A stretch of DNA of 64,000 bases from JBDHWI01 sp964590135 (GTDB taxonomy: Bacteria; Chloroflexota; Anaerolineae; J036; Brachytrichaceae). The notes under the pieces were generated by a model. It searched no databases, was not told the origin of the DNA, and was given only the letters and a program-made list of their open reading frames with translations. Below, piece by piece: positions 8,091 through 17,186 of this stretch (its first letter is position 1; each line of letters begins with the position of its first letter). The stretch covers positions 4,738-68,737 of the forward strand of contig CAZPVX010000024.1 in assembly GCA_964590135.1 (NCBI GenBank). The letters run 5' to 3'. The translations under genes were made by a program, and so were the position numbers.

Positions 8091-9950
8091 CTATCCAGTT
8101 GACGAGGTTTTGAACACCCAACGCGCCATGCGATTGAACGCACCTTTGTCTGGAATGTGATTTATGCGCTCTTGTAGCGCGTAGTGGGCAATAAAGGCAA
8201 GCACCACACCGATGAGCAATCCAATGAGCGCAGCGATCGCCACTTTTGGCAGCAGTCCCATCGTGCGACGGTCTGGGGGCAGCGCCGGCGATGCCAGCCG
8301 CACTTCGCTGCCTGAAACGGCGCTCGCCAGCGTCACCTCGGCTTGCTTGCGCGCCAGCGTCTCAGATGTCTCGCGCCGCAGATCGCGCTCGGCCTTCAGG
8401 CGATCCAGCGTGGCTTGCTCTTTTTCAAGGCTGGCCTGCGCTTCACTCAGACGTTTTTGCAGCCGCTCGATGACGGCATTGGACATGTTGTTGCTGGCAA
8501 AGGAGCCGGCGGTCAAATTGTCGATGCTGAAGTTCAAAATCTCGGCGGCTTTGCTCTGGGCGGCGGTCGTCAATGGATTCGTGATGGGCACATTTTCGCT
8601 CAACTGGCCGATGTCGCCCATGTCGAACAGCAGTGGGTAGGTGTCCGAAATGGCTTGCGCGATCCTCGAGTGGCTATTGCTGCCATTCGGAAGTGTGTAA
8701 CCATCGCCGGTCTGCAAGCGTGCTGTGACGTCGTTGATCTGCTGGGTGAGCGACGTTTCACGCGCTTGCAGCGATTTGACAAAAGCTTCCAGATCGGCCA
8801 ACTGCGCGCTGGCAGTGATCGGCGTGGTTTGATCCTGCATTTGCAATTGCAGTGGCACGCTGTCTGAAATGGGCGTGGTCAGTGCAAAGGCATTGGCCTT
8901 CATCAGGCTGAGCGCGATGACGTTCGATTGCGCTGCCGCGTCACCGCCGGCGCGCACCTGCTCGCGCATCGCCTGCGCGTCGCCAATCATTTGCCGCACG
9001 CGACTGCGCGCATTGCTCAAGTTGGTCAGCAGCAACAGGTCGGCGCGCACCTGCTCGCTGAAGGCCTTCACCTCGGCCTGATTCTGCGCGTCCAGATAGG
9101 CTGTTACCAGATTGCGCCGGCCTTCCTGCTCTTTCTCGAAGGCCACCAGCCGGTTGGCCGATTGCGCGCCCAGGTATGCAGAGATGATCTCGGAGTTCAC
9201 CTTGAGTTGCTCGCTGATGACCAGCGTAAGCGCATTTTGCTTGCCGGATTGCAACGAGTCGAGCAACTGCTTGGTCTCGCTGATCGTGCTTTGCAACTGC
9301 TCGATGGGGCTGGTGGCGATGTACTGCTCCAACGCGGTCTGCGCAGTGTTGTATTCGGTCTGCGCGCGCAGATATTCTGTGGAGATGGACGACGAATATT
9401 CGGCTGGCGCGCCTGAATACAGGCTGTTCACATAGCGCTCATATTCGCGCGCCCACGCATTCGCAATCTCGGCTGCTGTTTGTGGGTTGTCGTCGCGCAC
9501 CTTGATCAGGATCAAGTCGCCGCGCCCGCCAAGCGCCGCATCCACTTTGTTCAGCAACTCTACGGCTGTGCGTTCGTTGTTGGTCAGCAGCGGCGCCACA
9601 TCGCTCATCACGCGGCTGGCGATGACGCTGTTCTCCACCAATCCCTGAAAGGTGGCGCGGCGCGTGTCGGCGGTGGTGGCATTTGCATTCATTTCGTCCT
9701 GCGTCAGCGTTTTGAAGCGCGGGTCGAATTCCACCTGCGTGCTGGTCTTGACGATGGCGATGGTCGAAGTGGCTTCGTATGGCGAGGGCAGCGCCAGCCC
9801 GATCATGGTGCCGAGGATGCCGGCGATGATGGTCGAAGTCAAAAGCAGGCGCCAGCGTGATGTGACGATGGTCACATATTTCTTCAAATCGATCTCAATC
9901 TCATCCGAGTGATCTTCTGGTTGAGCGATATTCGTCATCGGGGGTTGCAT
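8091..9950 (-). CDS. Wzz/polysaccharide co-polymerase family protein
   Basis: A 619-residue protein with the chain-length-determinant architecture: a cytosolic N-terminus, a membrane helix at about residues 35-55 followed by the conserved PSPYEATSTI segment, a long Gln/Glu/Ala-rich coiled-coil periplasmic-type region, and a second helix near the C-terminus (VAIAALIGLLIGVVLAFIAHYAL) preceded by SPALPPDRRTMG. It lacks any Walker motif, so it has no fused tyrosine kinase. Two starts are possible, 9950 and 9938; AAGGAG lies 11 bases before the first. It likely regulates assembly or export of a surface polysaccharide. Confidence 0.8.
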   Translation of the reverse strand: MQPPMTNIAQPEDHSDEIEIDLKKYVTIVTSRWRLLLTSTIIAGILGTMIGLALPSPYEATSTIAIVKTSTQVEFDPRFKTLTQDEMNANATTADTRRATFQGLVENSVIASRVMSDVAPLLTNNERTAVELLNKVDAALGGRGDLILIKVRDDNPQTAAEIANAWAREYERYVNSLYSGAPAEYSSSISTEYLRAQTEYNTAQTALEQYIATSPIEQLQSTISETKQLLDSLQSGKQNALTLVISEQLKVNSEIISAYLGAQSANRLVAFEKEQEGRRNLVTAYLDAQNQAEVKAFSEQVRADLLLLTNLSNARSRVRQMIGDAQAMREQVRAGGDAAAQSNVIALSLMKANAFALTTPISDSVPLQLQMQDQTTPITASAQLADLEAFVKSLQARETSLTQQINDVTARLQTGDGYTLPNGSNSHSRIAQAISDTYPLLFDMGDIGQLSENVPITNPLTTAAQSKAAEILNFSIDNLTAGSFASNNMSNAVIERLQKRLSEAQASLEKEQATLDRLKAERDLRRETSETLARKQAEVTLASAVSGSEVRLASPALPPDRRTMGLLPKVAIAALIGLLIGVVLAFIAHYALQERINHIPDKGAFNRMARWVFKTSSTG

Positions 9951-10014
9951 TCGAAAAAGAACTCCTTGAGGTTGCGCGAGTGGCGCAAGTGTACTGGGCT
10001 GTGGTTTGTCGGCG

Positions 10015-11478
10015 CTACGATGCGTCGATGGTTGATGTGCTGTCGACCGGCGTTGCGTCATTGACAGACGGGCGCGCCGTCATGCGCCGGCCTCCAATGC
10101 GGTAGGGATACGCAACCTTGCGCGGTTGCTTCGGAGCCGCGTCTGCCGCTTGCCCCCCGCGCAACCATGCCAGCAGGCCGCGCGGCTTGTGCGTCGCGAC
10201 GTCTGTCTCAGTTTGCTCGGTGGTGGATGAAGCTTGTGGCCGGACTGGTGCAGATGTTTCAAGCGCCGGCATGGCCTCAGCCGTGGCCGGCGTTGCGACG
10301 ACGGCAGGCGGCGTAGTGATCTCTTGCTCGGCGGCATTTTCAGCTATTGTGATCGGCGCAGCCAGCACTGACCAGCGTAACGCGCTTGCCAGCCACAACA
10401 TCAATTGCGTCGCTGCGTGTGCCAGCAGTGCGATGGCTGTGACGGCAATGGTTTGGGCAACCAGGGCGCCGGCGTCAGAAAATGCGCCCGCCACCAGCAT
10501 GCCTGCAGCTGCAGGCAGCAAAACAGCCGTCACAATCGCGCTCTCATCGTTCAGCAGGCGTTTCTCGTTCGCCCAATAAAAGCCGAGCGTCGCCAGCAGC
10601 CCGCATGCCACGCCCAGCAATGCCATCAGCCAGATGGGCAGCAGCGTTGCGCCGGCGCTACCCATGAAAATGGCTGCCAGCATGGCGCGGCTGGCGCTCA
10701 GCGCGTCTGCGTTGCGGGTGGTGAAGGCGGTGTATGCGCCGGCGGTGATGATGGCTACAGCCGCGGCAATGGCGGTATTGACAAATTGGCGCAGGGCCGC
10801 GCCAGCATCTTGCGCCATCAGCACACCAGCCATGCCTGCCAGCACGAGCAACACGCCGGCGATGGCCCGCGCCGGCAGAAGCGCCTCTGGCAGCTGCGGC
10901 GCGGGTGTGAGGCTGCGGCGCGGCGTTGCCCGCAGCCATGCCAGCCCGGCACCGCCGGCTGCCAGCCCCACCACCGCCAACTGTCCGACATCGTGCGCAC
11001 CGAGCGTGTGCAGCCAGCCATTCGCCCACAGCCAGCCGCCAGCCAGCGGCAGCGCAAAGCCGCACGTGACGACGACGAGGATAAGTTGGGCGATGGGGCG
11101 AGCGCGCTGGGCCAACACGCCAGCCATCAGCACAGCGCCGGTCAGCACCAATGGCAGTGCCTGCACAAACAGCGCCAGCACGCCGGGTTGCGATGTCGCA
11201 TTCAACAGGAAACCGCTCGCGCCGGCGAATGTCCAGGTGTCTTGCGCACCGCGAATGGCGATTGGCGCGTTCAGCGTGCTGGCAAACTCTGGCACGGTTG
11301 CGCCGATGCCGCCGAATGCGAGCGCAAAGCCGAAGGCGGCGAAGGTAAGCAGTGAGGCGGCGAGTGCGATGAGGGTGACCGAGGCAAGCCGGCGCTGCGC
11401 CTGCAACGGCGCGCCAGCCGAGACGATCAGCCAGACGCCGGCGGGCAGCAAGAAACCGCTGACCATCTCAATGTGCAT
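10015..11478 (-). CDS. Ammonium transporter (Amt)-like membrane protein lacking pore histidines
   Basis: A 487-residue protein with about 11 hydrophobic segments followed by a hydrophilic tail of about 110 residues. Several blocks align to Amt proteins by eye: FGFALAFGG near residue 50, GWLHTLGAHDVGQLAVVGL (Amt has GxLxxLGxxDFAGGTVVHI) and a late NDESAIVTAVLLPAAAG (Amt has DDxxxxxxxHGVGGI). In both blocks the pore His of Amt is replaced (by Gly and Leu). It is probably an Amt paralogue that no longer conducts ammonium in the usual way, perhaps a sensor. Family assignment is by visual motif matching, hence moderate confidence. Confidence 0.5.
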   Translation of the reverse strand: MHIEMVSGFLLPAGVWLIVSAGAPLQAQRRLASVTLIALAASLLTFAAFGFALAFGGIGATVPEFASTLNAPIAIRGAQDTWTFAGASGFLLNATSQPGVLALFVQALPLVLTGAVLMAGVLAQRARPIAQLILVVVTCGFALPLAGGWLWANGWLHTLGAHDVGQLAVVGLAAGGAGLAWLRATPRRSLTPAPQLPEALLPARAIAGVLLVLAGMAGVLMAQDAGAALRQFVNTAIAAAVAIITAGAYTAFTTRNADALSASRAMLAAIFMGSAGATLLPIWLMALLGVACGLLATLGFYWANEKRLLNDESAIVTAVLLPAAAGMLVAGAFSDAGALVAQTIAVTAIALLAHAATQLMLWLASALRWSVLAAPITIAENAAEQEITTPPAVVATPATAEAMPALETSAPVRPQASSTTEQTETDVATHKPRGLLAWLRGGQAADAAPKQPRKVAYPYRIGGRRMTARPSVNDATPVDSTSTIDAS

Positions 11479-11487
11479 CTACCAAAG

Positions 11488-11493
11488 TATAAT
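11488..11493 (+). promoter_or_regulatory. -10 box of rsfS (leaderless start)
   Basis: TATAAT ends 8 bases before the rsfS ATG at 11502, so the expected transcription start falls at or within a base or two of the start codon. No clear -35 box is visible. Confidence 0.6.
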
Positions 11494-11501
11494 TGAGCGC
11501 A

Positions 11502-11867
11502 ATGACCCAACACCCAGCAGAAGAGAGCCTCGCCATCGCCCGTGCAGCAGTGACTGCTGCTGCTGATAAAAAAGCTGAAAACATCGTCCTGCTGGATCTG
11601 CGCGGCCTCTCCTCTGTGGCCGATTATTTCGTGATTTGCTCTGGCAACAGTGAGCGCCAGTTGCGCGCCATCGCCGACGGCGTTGACGAGGGCCTGCAGA
11701 AGACGGTGAACAAGTCACCTCGTCATGTGGAAGGTTTGAGCGGCGGCGGATGGGTGCTGGTTGACTACAGTGATGTCATCATTCACATCTTCTCACCCAG
11801 CCTGCGCGCGTACTACAACCTTGAAGGGCTGTGGGCCAAGGCGCCAGTGCTGCTGCGAATGCAGTAA
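11502..11867 (+). CDS. rsfS: Ribosomal silencing factor RsfS
   Basis: A 121-residue protein of the RsfS/Iojap/DUF143 family. The signature blocks are all present: NIVLLDLRGLSSVADYFVICSG, SERQLRAIADGV and WVLVDYSDVIIHIFSP. RsfS binds ribosomal protein L14 on the 50S subunit and blocks subunit joining when nutrients are scarce. The ATG at 11502 is preferred over an upstream in-frame TTG because it leaves the promoter outside the gene. It is divergent from the Amt-like gene (start codons 23 bases apart) and convergent with rodA. Confidence 0.93.
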   Translation: MTQHPAEESLAIARAAVTAAADKKAENIVLLDLRGLSSVADYFVICSGNSERQLRAIADGVDEGLQKTVNKSPRHVEGLSGGGWVLVDYSDVIIHIFSPSLRAYYNLEGLWAKAPVLLRMQ

Positions 11868-11920
11868 TGGCTCTGCGTGCCTGGATTCGAGCGCAAACTC
11901 GATCACTCTGCGCTCGAAAT

Positions 11921-13024
11921 TTAAAATTCCAGCCTCTTGTATCGCATTGCCACGCTTTCGATGATGCCGATGGCGAGCATGACTGAGATCAAGCTGCTGC
12001 GGCCATAGCTGACGAAGGGCAGCACCACGCCGGTCACTGGCATCAGCCCCACCTGCATGCCAAGGTTGATGTAGGTTTGCAGGAAGATCATTGAGGCGAT
12101 GCCGACGCAGAGCAGCCGGCCAAATGTGTCGCGCGAGATCATCGCCACGTGCAGTGCGCGCAGCATGATGAACACCAGCAGTCCGATGAAGATTATCGCG
12201 CCGACAAATCCCAGCTCTTCGGCGATCACGGAGAAAATGAAGTCGGTGTGGCGAACAGGGAAGAAGCGCAACTGCGTTTGTTGCCCCATCCCCCAGCCTT
12301 GTCCTAGCAACCCGCCATTGCCCAGCGCGATGAGCGCCTGCTCGCTCTGATAGTTGGCGCCGCGCTCATCCACCAACCCGAGCAACAGTTCGATGCGCCG
12401 CAGTTGGTAGTCCTGAAAGGACGGCAGCTGTGTGACGATCAGCACGATGGCGATGCCGATGACGGCCATGATCAGTATGTGCCTGCGCTCGATGCCGCCG
12501 GCGAACGCCATCACCAGCCACATGAAAATGATGGTCAGCGCGGTGCTGAGGTTGGGTTGCAGCAGGATGAGCGCGGCGCAGGGTATGACGAGCAGCAAGG
12601 AGACGAACAGCGTTTCGAGGTAGGGCCGACGACCTTCGCGATCGGAGATCACCTTTGCCACCACGATCGCCAGCGTCAATTTTGCCACCTCACCGGGTTG
12701 CAAGTCGGTTGCGCCGAGGTCGAACCAGCGCCGAGCGCCGTTTTGCTCCTTGCCGATGCCCGGCACCAGCACGAGCGCCAGCATGGCGAGCGTAACAATA
12801 TACAAAAAGGGCGAAACGTTCTTCAGCAGCGTGTAATCCAGCACACTGATGAGGATGAGGATGAACAGGCCGGCGATTGCTGTCACTGCCTGATCGAGCC
12901 ACGACCGCGCGATGATCGGATCGCCCTTCGCTGCGCTGTAGATCATGGCGATGCCCATTGCGATGAGCACGATCACGCTGCCGAGCAGCCACCAGTCATA
13001 TCTTCGCCAAAGCCTGCTGTCCAT
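11921..13024 (-). CDS. rodA: RodA, SEDS peptidoglycan glycosyltransferase
   Basis: A 367-residue polytopic membrane protein with about ten hydrophobic segments, the usual RodA length. SEDS hallmarks are visible: NGARRWFDLG, LQPGEVAKL, LLLQPNLSTAL-type (ILLQPNLSTAL), the RRHILI/LPSFQDYQLRR region, GGLLGQGWGMG, PVRHTDFIFSVIAEELGF and the C-terminal LPFVSYGRSSL. RodA polymerises glycan strands for lateral wall growth together with PBP2, encoded three genes upstream in the same leftward cluster. It follows minE by 19 bases and is the last gene before convergent rsfS. Confidence 0.95.
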   Translation of the reverse strand: MDSRLWRRYDWWLLGSVIVLIAMGIAMIYSAAKGDPIIARSWLDQAVTAIAGLFILILISVLDYTLLKNVSPFLYIVTLAMLALVLVPGIGKEQNGARRWFDLGATDLQPGEVAKLTLAIVVAKVISDREGRRPYLETLFVSLLLVIPCAALILLQPNLSTALTIIFMWLVMAFAGGIERRHILIMAVIGIAIVLIVTQLPSFQDYQLRRIELLLGLVDERGANYQSEQALIALGNGGLLGQGWGMGQQTQLRFFPVRHTDFIFSVIAEELGFVGAIIFIGLLVFIMLRALHVAMISRDTFGRLLCVGIASMIFLQTYINLGMQVGLMPVTGVVLPFVSYGRSSLISVMLAIGIIESVAMRYKRLEF

Positions 13025-13043
13025 GCCAAACTTGCTGAAAAAA

Positions 13044-13349
13044 TCAACTGCCAGGTTTGCGGCGCGCTGGCGTGCCGCTCACGCGCCCAGTCTGGGTGCT
13101 GTTGATATTGGGGATCAGAGGAATGTCGACCAGCAACTTGCTCTCGGTGTCCTCGTGCGTCACGTTCACTTCCACATGGTCGCGGTCTATGTTTACGCGG
13201 CGCGAGATCACGGCGATGATGTCATCCTTGATCAGCGCCAGCACACCGGGCGGAATCTCGGCGCGGTCGTGCACCAGCACGAAGCGCAAGCGTTGCTTGG
13301 CGGTCTCTGCGCTGGTCTTGCGGCCAAAGAGCTTGTCAAAGAAACTCAT
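13044..13349 (-). CDS. minE: Cell division topological specificity factor MinE
   Basis: A 101-residue MinE. The N-terminal membrane-binding segment MSFFDKLFG and the MinD-activating segment AKQRLRFVLVHDRAEIPPG are followed by the dimerisation domain with VNIDRDHVEVNV. An AAGGTG Shine-Dalgarno site precedes the ATG at 13349, which decides the start against an upstream ATG. MinE stimulates the MinD ATPase and drives pole-to-pole patterning of the division inhibitor. It is 22 bases downstream of minD. The last 25 or so residues (TGRVSGTPARRKPGS) are a basic tail. Confidence 0.95.
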   Translation of the reverse strand: MSFFDKLFGRKTSAETAKQRLRFVLVHDRAEIPPGVLALIKDDIIAVISRRVNIDRDHVEVNVTHEDTESKLLVDIPLIPNINSTQTGRVSGTPARRKPGS

Positions 13350-13371
13350 GCTGCACCTTTGTTCCTTTGCC

Positions 13372-14160
13372 TCATTCGGCCCTGCCAAACAGCTTCTGCC
13401 ACCACGATGGCGACTTTGGCTCCGCCAGCGGCACGTCTTCGCCGCATAGTCGGCGCGCGATGTCGCGGAAGGCGCCGGCCGCCGGCGATGCGCCGTTAAA
13501 CGCCACCGGCATGCCGCGATTGGTCGATGAAAGGATGGATTCGTCTTCCGGCACGATGCCGATAATGTCCGTGGACAACACGTCCATGATGTCTTGTGTC
13601 GAGAGCATCTCCTGCTTCTTTACGCGCGCGGCCACCAGCCGGTTGATAACGAGTTGAGCCGGCCCCTTCTCCTTCGATTCGACCAGCCCGATCACGCGGT
13701 CGGCGTCGCGCACCGACGACACTTCGGGGTTGGTGACGACCAGCACCTTGTTCGCCGGCGCCAGCGCATTCTGAAAACCCTGCTCGATGCCGGCAGGCGA
13801 GTCGATCAGCATGAAGTCGGCTTCGGCGCGCAATTCATCGCATACCTGCACCATCTGCTCCGGCGTCACCGCCGATTTGTCGCGTGTTTGCGCAGTGGGC
13901 AGCAGATACAACTCTGGCGCGCGTTTGTCGCGGATGAGCGCCTGACGCAGCCGGCAGCGCCCTTCGAGATAATCCACCACATCATAGACGATGCGGTTTT
14001 CCAGCCCCATCACGATGTCGAGGTTGCGCAGGCCAATATCGCCGTCGATCACGATCACTTTCTTGCCCAGCATCGCCAGCGCTGCGCCGATGTTTGCGGT
14101 GGTGGTGGTCTTGCCGACGCCGCCCTTGCCCGAGGTGATGGTAACTACAGTGCCTTCCAT
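13372..14160 (-). CDS. minD: Septum site-determining ATPase MinD
   Basis: A 262-residue deviant-Walker ATPase. SGKGGVGKTT (residues 10-19) is the deviant Walker A motif with the signature Lys, DGDIGLRNLD and IDSPAGIEQGF follow, and NRLVAARVKKQEMLS is typical MinD. The C-terminal amphipathic helix SPSWWQKLFGRAE is the membrane-targeting sequence. MinD recruits MinC and is displaced by MinE. It lies in the order minC-minD-minE, 40 bases after minC. Confidence 0.97.
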   Translation of the reverse strand: MEGTVVTITSGKGGVGKTTTTANIGAALAMLGKKVIVIDGDIGLRNLDIVMGLENRIVYDVVDYLEGRCRLRQALIRDKRAPELYLLPTAQTRDKSAVTPEQMVQVCDELRAEADFMLIDSPAGIEQGFQNALAPANKVLVVTNPEVSSVRDADRVIGLVESKEKGPAQLVINRLVAARVKKQEMLSTQDIMDVLSTDIIGIVPEDESILSSTNRGMPVAFNGASPAAGAFRDIARRLCGEDVPLAEPKSPSWWQKLFGRAE

Positions 14161-14200
14161 GTTGTCTTCGCTTGTGAGTGGAGTTGCGCGCCAGAAGCGC

Positions 14201-14998
14201 TTAAACGATCTTGTCCCATGGCGTGAAGGTGATTTGCTGGTCGATCAGTTGTGCTTGTTCGGCCTTGCCGGCTCGGTTGCGTTTTTTCTGCTCATTTGGG
14301 CGCAAGGCAAGCGCCGCATCCGCGATTTTCACCAAAGAGGGCGACATTTCCAGCGCGCAAATGACCGCGCGGACGTCGCCCAGTGCACCGGCGTGTGCAG
14401 CACCCTGCAATTTGCCCCATACGATGATATCACCCCCGGCAATCAACTGCGCGCCTGGATTGACGTCGCCGATGACGACGATGTGGCCCGGGTGGCGCAG
14501 CACCTGCCCGCTGCGCACGCGCCGCTTGGCTAGCAAGCCATCCGTGGCTTCGGTGAGTGTCACCGGTTCGTCAGCGTGAGGCGGGGCAACGGACGTTGCG
14601 ACTGCCGGCGGTTTCACCTCTGAGGATGGGGGCTGCGCCGGCGACGCGACCTCACCCTTGCCATTCGGTTGCGGCGGAGCAGTAGGCTGCGCTGCCTTTG
14701 GCGCGGCCAGCGTGTCGCTCAGCCCCAATCCGCGTACGCGCATCTGGGTGCCGGCGTCCTGTGACACCACCGCCCACAGCGTTACATCGTGCGCCTTGAG
14801 CAGCGCCAGTGAGCGTTGCAAGTCGTCATCGCTCAGCGCCATCTCACGCACGTCGAAAGCGACTGTGCCGCCCTTGAAAAAGCCGGCGTTTACGTCGAGC
14901 TTGCTCTCCAGCTCGCGCAGCCGCGTCAGCCACGGCTCGTCCGCCGGCCCGCTGAACACGATCAGCAGTCCCTGCCGCAATCCTTTGATGGCAATCAT
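14201..14998 (-). CDS. minC: Septum site-determining protein MinC
   Basis: A 265-residue MinC with the N-terminal MinC_N domain (IKGLRQGLLIVF, FKGGTVAFDVREMAL), a long Pro/Ala/Gln-rich linker at about residues 105-150, and the C-terminal beta-helix domain (VRSGQVLRHPGHIVVIGDVNPGA, GGDIIVWGKLQGAAHAG). MinC is the FtsZ polymerisation antagonist recruited to the membrane by MinD. The linker is longer than in enterobacterial MinC. It follows mrdA by 118 bases, a gap in which nothing else is visible. Confidence 0.93.
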   Translation of the reverse strand: MIAIKGLRQGLLIVFSGPADEPWLTRLRELESKLDVNAGFFKGGTVAFDVREMALSDDDLQRSLALLKAHDVTLWAVVSQDAGTQMRVRGLGLSDTLAAPKAAQPTAPPQPNGKGEVASPAQPPSSEVKPPAVATSVAPPHADEPVTLTEATDGLLAKRRVRSGQVLRHPGHIVVIGDVNPGAQLIAGGDIIVWGKLQGAAHAGALGDVRAVICALEMSPSLVKIADAALALRPNEQKKRNRAGKAEQAQLIDQQITFTPWDKIV

Positions 14999-15116
14999 GC
15001 GAGATGCGAGTTTAACGTGAATTTGTCATTTTGACTTCATTTTCTCAGCAGCTGTCGCTGCCCGCCGGAACACAAACCGGAGCCCAACGAAGAAGCATGC
15101 AACGACAAATGACAAA

Positions 15117-17132
15117 TCACTCTGAGGTGCTCTTCTGAATCGGCATGAGCTTGTCCTCGGGGATGCCGAGATTGAAGTATTTATTCAAGATGCGCTGGGT
15201 GATCGGCGCGGCCACTCCCGAGCCTTGCCCGCCATTCCACACATAGACCGACAGGGCGATGGTCGGGTTCTGCGCCGGCGCATAGGCCACGAACCACGCA
15301 TGTGTCGGTTGCACCTCGATGCCCTGATAGCAGATCTTCAACTCGTAGGCCACGTCGTCGCAGAACTCGGCGGTGCCGGTCTTGCCGGCGTATTCAAAGC
15401 CCGGGATTACCGCCTGATGTGCCGTGCCGCCAGGCTCGTTCACCACGCGCCACAGCGAATCCTGGATCAGCTTCATCCAGTAGGGGTCGAGCGGAAGCTG
15501 CCGGCGAATCTTCGGTTGGAAAGGTTTGATCACCTGCCCTTTTTCGTCGATCACATCGCGGATGATCTGCGGCTCATACAGCGTGCCGCCGTTGGCGATT
15601 GTCGCAGCCACGTTCGCCATCTCCAGCGGCGTGGCGAGCAGGTAGCCCTGCCCGATTGCCATGTTGTAGCTGTCGCCGGTGGTCCAGATTTCGCCGACGT
15701 TGCGCAGTTTCCAGTTCTTGGTCGGCGCGATGCCGACGGCATGGTCGATCTGCAGGGTATTGTCTTCGCCGATGCCGAACAGGGATGCCCAATTTGCGAG
15801 CTTGTCCGGCCCCATGCCCTGGATGTTCTCTGGCGCATAGCCGCCGACCGCCTTGTAGTAATACGTGTCGCACGAGTTGCGCAGCGCGTCGCGTATGGTC
15901 TGGTTGCCGTGGCCGGCGCGCAACCAGCAATAGAACTTCTGGCCCTTTTCCGCGTTGGTTGGGTCATATTCATCGGGCAGATTGAAGATGCCCGGGTCAT
16001 GGATCACCGTCTGTTCGCTCACTGCGCCTTCTTGCAGCAGTGCAGCCGTCGTCACGATCTTGAATGTCGAGCCTGGCGGCACGCGATCTTGGGTGGCGTG
16101 GTTGATGAGCGGCTTGTGCAGGTCGTCCGAGAGCCGCTTGTAATCCGCCTGCGAGATGCCCTGCGCAAAGGTGTTGTTGTCGTAACCCGGCACGCTGACC
16201 ATGCCCAGAATCTGCCCGTCGCGCGGGTCGATGGCGACAACGGCGGCGCGCGGCGAGTTGCGCTCTTTCATCGCCGGGATGAGCGCATCGGAGATGATCT
16301 CTTGCAGGCGCAGGTCGATGGTCAATCGCACGCTATTGCCATCCACCGGCTTGGTCTCACTGATCACTTGTATCTCTTCGTAGGATGCATCTACGAGAAT
16401 GGCGCGGCTGCCCTTTTGGCCGCGCACCTCTTCTTCCACCGCGCGTTCCACGCCGACGATGCCGACGCGATCGTTGTCGTAATCGTAAACATCTGCGTTG
16501 TAGAAGGTCGGATCGCGGTCGATCATCTCCTTGAAGATTTTGCCGGTATATCCGAGGATGTTGCCCATCAACACTTTGTAAGGGTAGGTGCGTGAGCCAG
16601 CGGTGCGCACCACCACGCCGCGCAGCGTAAGCGATTGCTCTTGAATCGCCAGCGCCTTCTCGCGCGGCACGTTGTCGGCCACCACGACCGGCTGGTAGGG
16701 TGCAGTGGATTGAAAGACTTTGGTGTAGATGTCGCCGGCGGTCACGCCAGGCTGCCCGATCATCTCAGCCAGTTTGTTGTACATCGCCATGCGATCCATG
16801 CGCTGCTGGATGCGGTCGTCCTCTTGAATTTGCTGGATGGGGACGATGGCGATTTGATAGGCCGGCGCGTTGCGCACCAGCGGCACGCCGTTGCGATCGT
16901 AGATCAGCCCGCGCGTGGCCGGCAACGAGCGCAGGATGACCGAGCGCTGGCCGACCTGCTCGCTGAATGTGCGCTGGTTGTTCACTTGAAGATCGAACAG
17001 CCGCACGATCAGCAAACCGAACACGATGACCATCCCGACGCCGAGCAGGATCAGCCGGAACCGACCGCCTTCGTTGTCGGGCGGCGGCGTCTGGCTGGAG
17101 CGCCGGCGGATGGGGAGATCATCAACAATCAT
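15117..17132 (-). CDS. mrdA: Penicillin-binding protein 2 (elongasome transpeptidase)
   Basis: A 671-residue class B PBP. One N-terminal membrane helix (LILLGVGMVIVFGLLIVRLFDLQV, residues 27-50) is followed by the pedestal domain (RSLPATRGLIYDRNG) and the transpeptidase domain with S355-T-F-K, the PBP2-type SCD triad at 420-422 and KTGT at 584-587. It cross-links peptidoglycan with RodA during lateral growth. It lies 54 bases downstream of mreD and leads into minCDE, so wall elongation and division-site genes probably share a transcript. Confidence 0.95.
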   Translation of the reverse strand: MIVDDLPIRRRSSQTPPPDNEGGRFRLILLGVGMVIVFGLLIVRLFDLQVNNQRTFSEQVGQRSVILRSLPATRGLIYDRNGVPLVRNAPAYQIAIVPIQQIQEDDRIQQRMDRMAMYNKLAEMIGQPGVTAGDIYTKVFQSTAPYQPVVVADNVPREKALAIQEQSLTLRGVVVRTAGSRTYPYKVLMGNILGYTGKIFKEMIDRDPTFYNADVYDYDNDRVGIVGVERAVEEEVRGQKGSRAILVDASYEEIQVISETKPVDGNSVRLTIDLRLQEIISDALIPAMKERNSPRAAVVAIDPRDGQILGMVSVPGYDNNTFAQGISQADYKRLSDDLHKPLINHATQDRVPPGSTFKIVTTAALLQEGAVSEQTVIHDPGIFNLPDEYDPTNAEKGQKFYCWLRAGHGNQTIRDALRNSCDTYYYKAVGGYAPENIQGMGPDKLANWASLFGIGEDNTLQIDHAVGIAPTKNWKLRNVGEIWTTGDSYNMAIGQGYLLATPLEMANVAATIANGGTLYEPQIIRDVIDEKGQVIKPFQPKIRRQLPLDPYWMKLIQDSLWRVVNEPGGTAHQAVIPGFEYAGKTGTAEFCDDVAYELKICYQGIEVQPTHAWFVAYAPAQNPTIALSVYVWNGGQGSGVAAPITQRILNKYFNLGIPEDKLMPIQKSTSE

Positions 17133-17186
17133 GGATCGTGCTAATACCAGTCTGGCATTGTCTCAGGCATCATCAGGTGCAATCAT

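Noticed and set aside
15225..16595. Long plus-strand open frame opposite mrdA
   Set aside because: Opposite a complete PBP2 with all three catalytic motifs.
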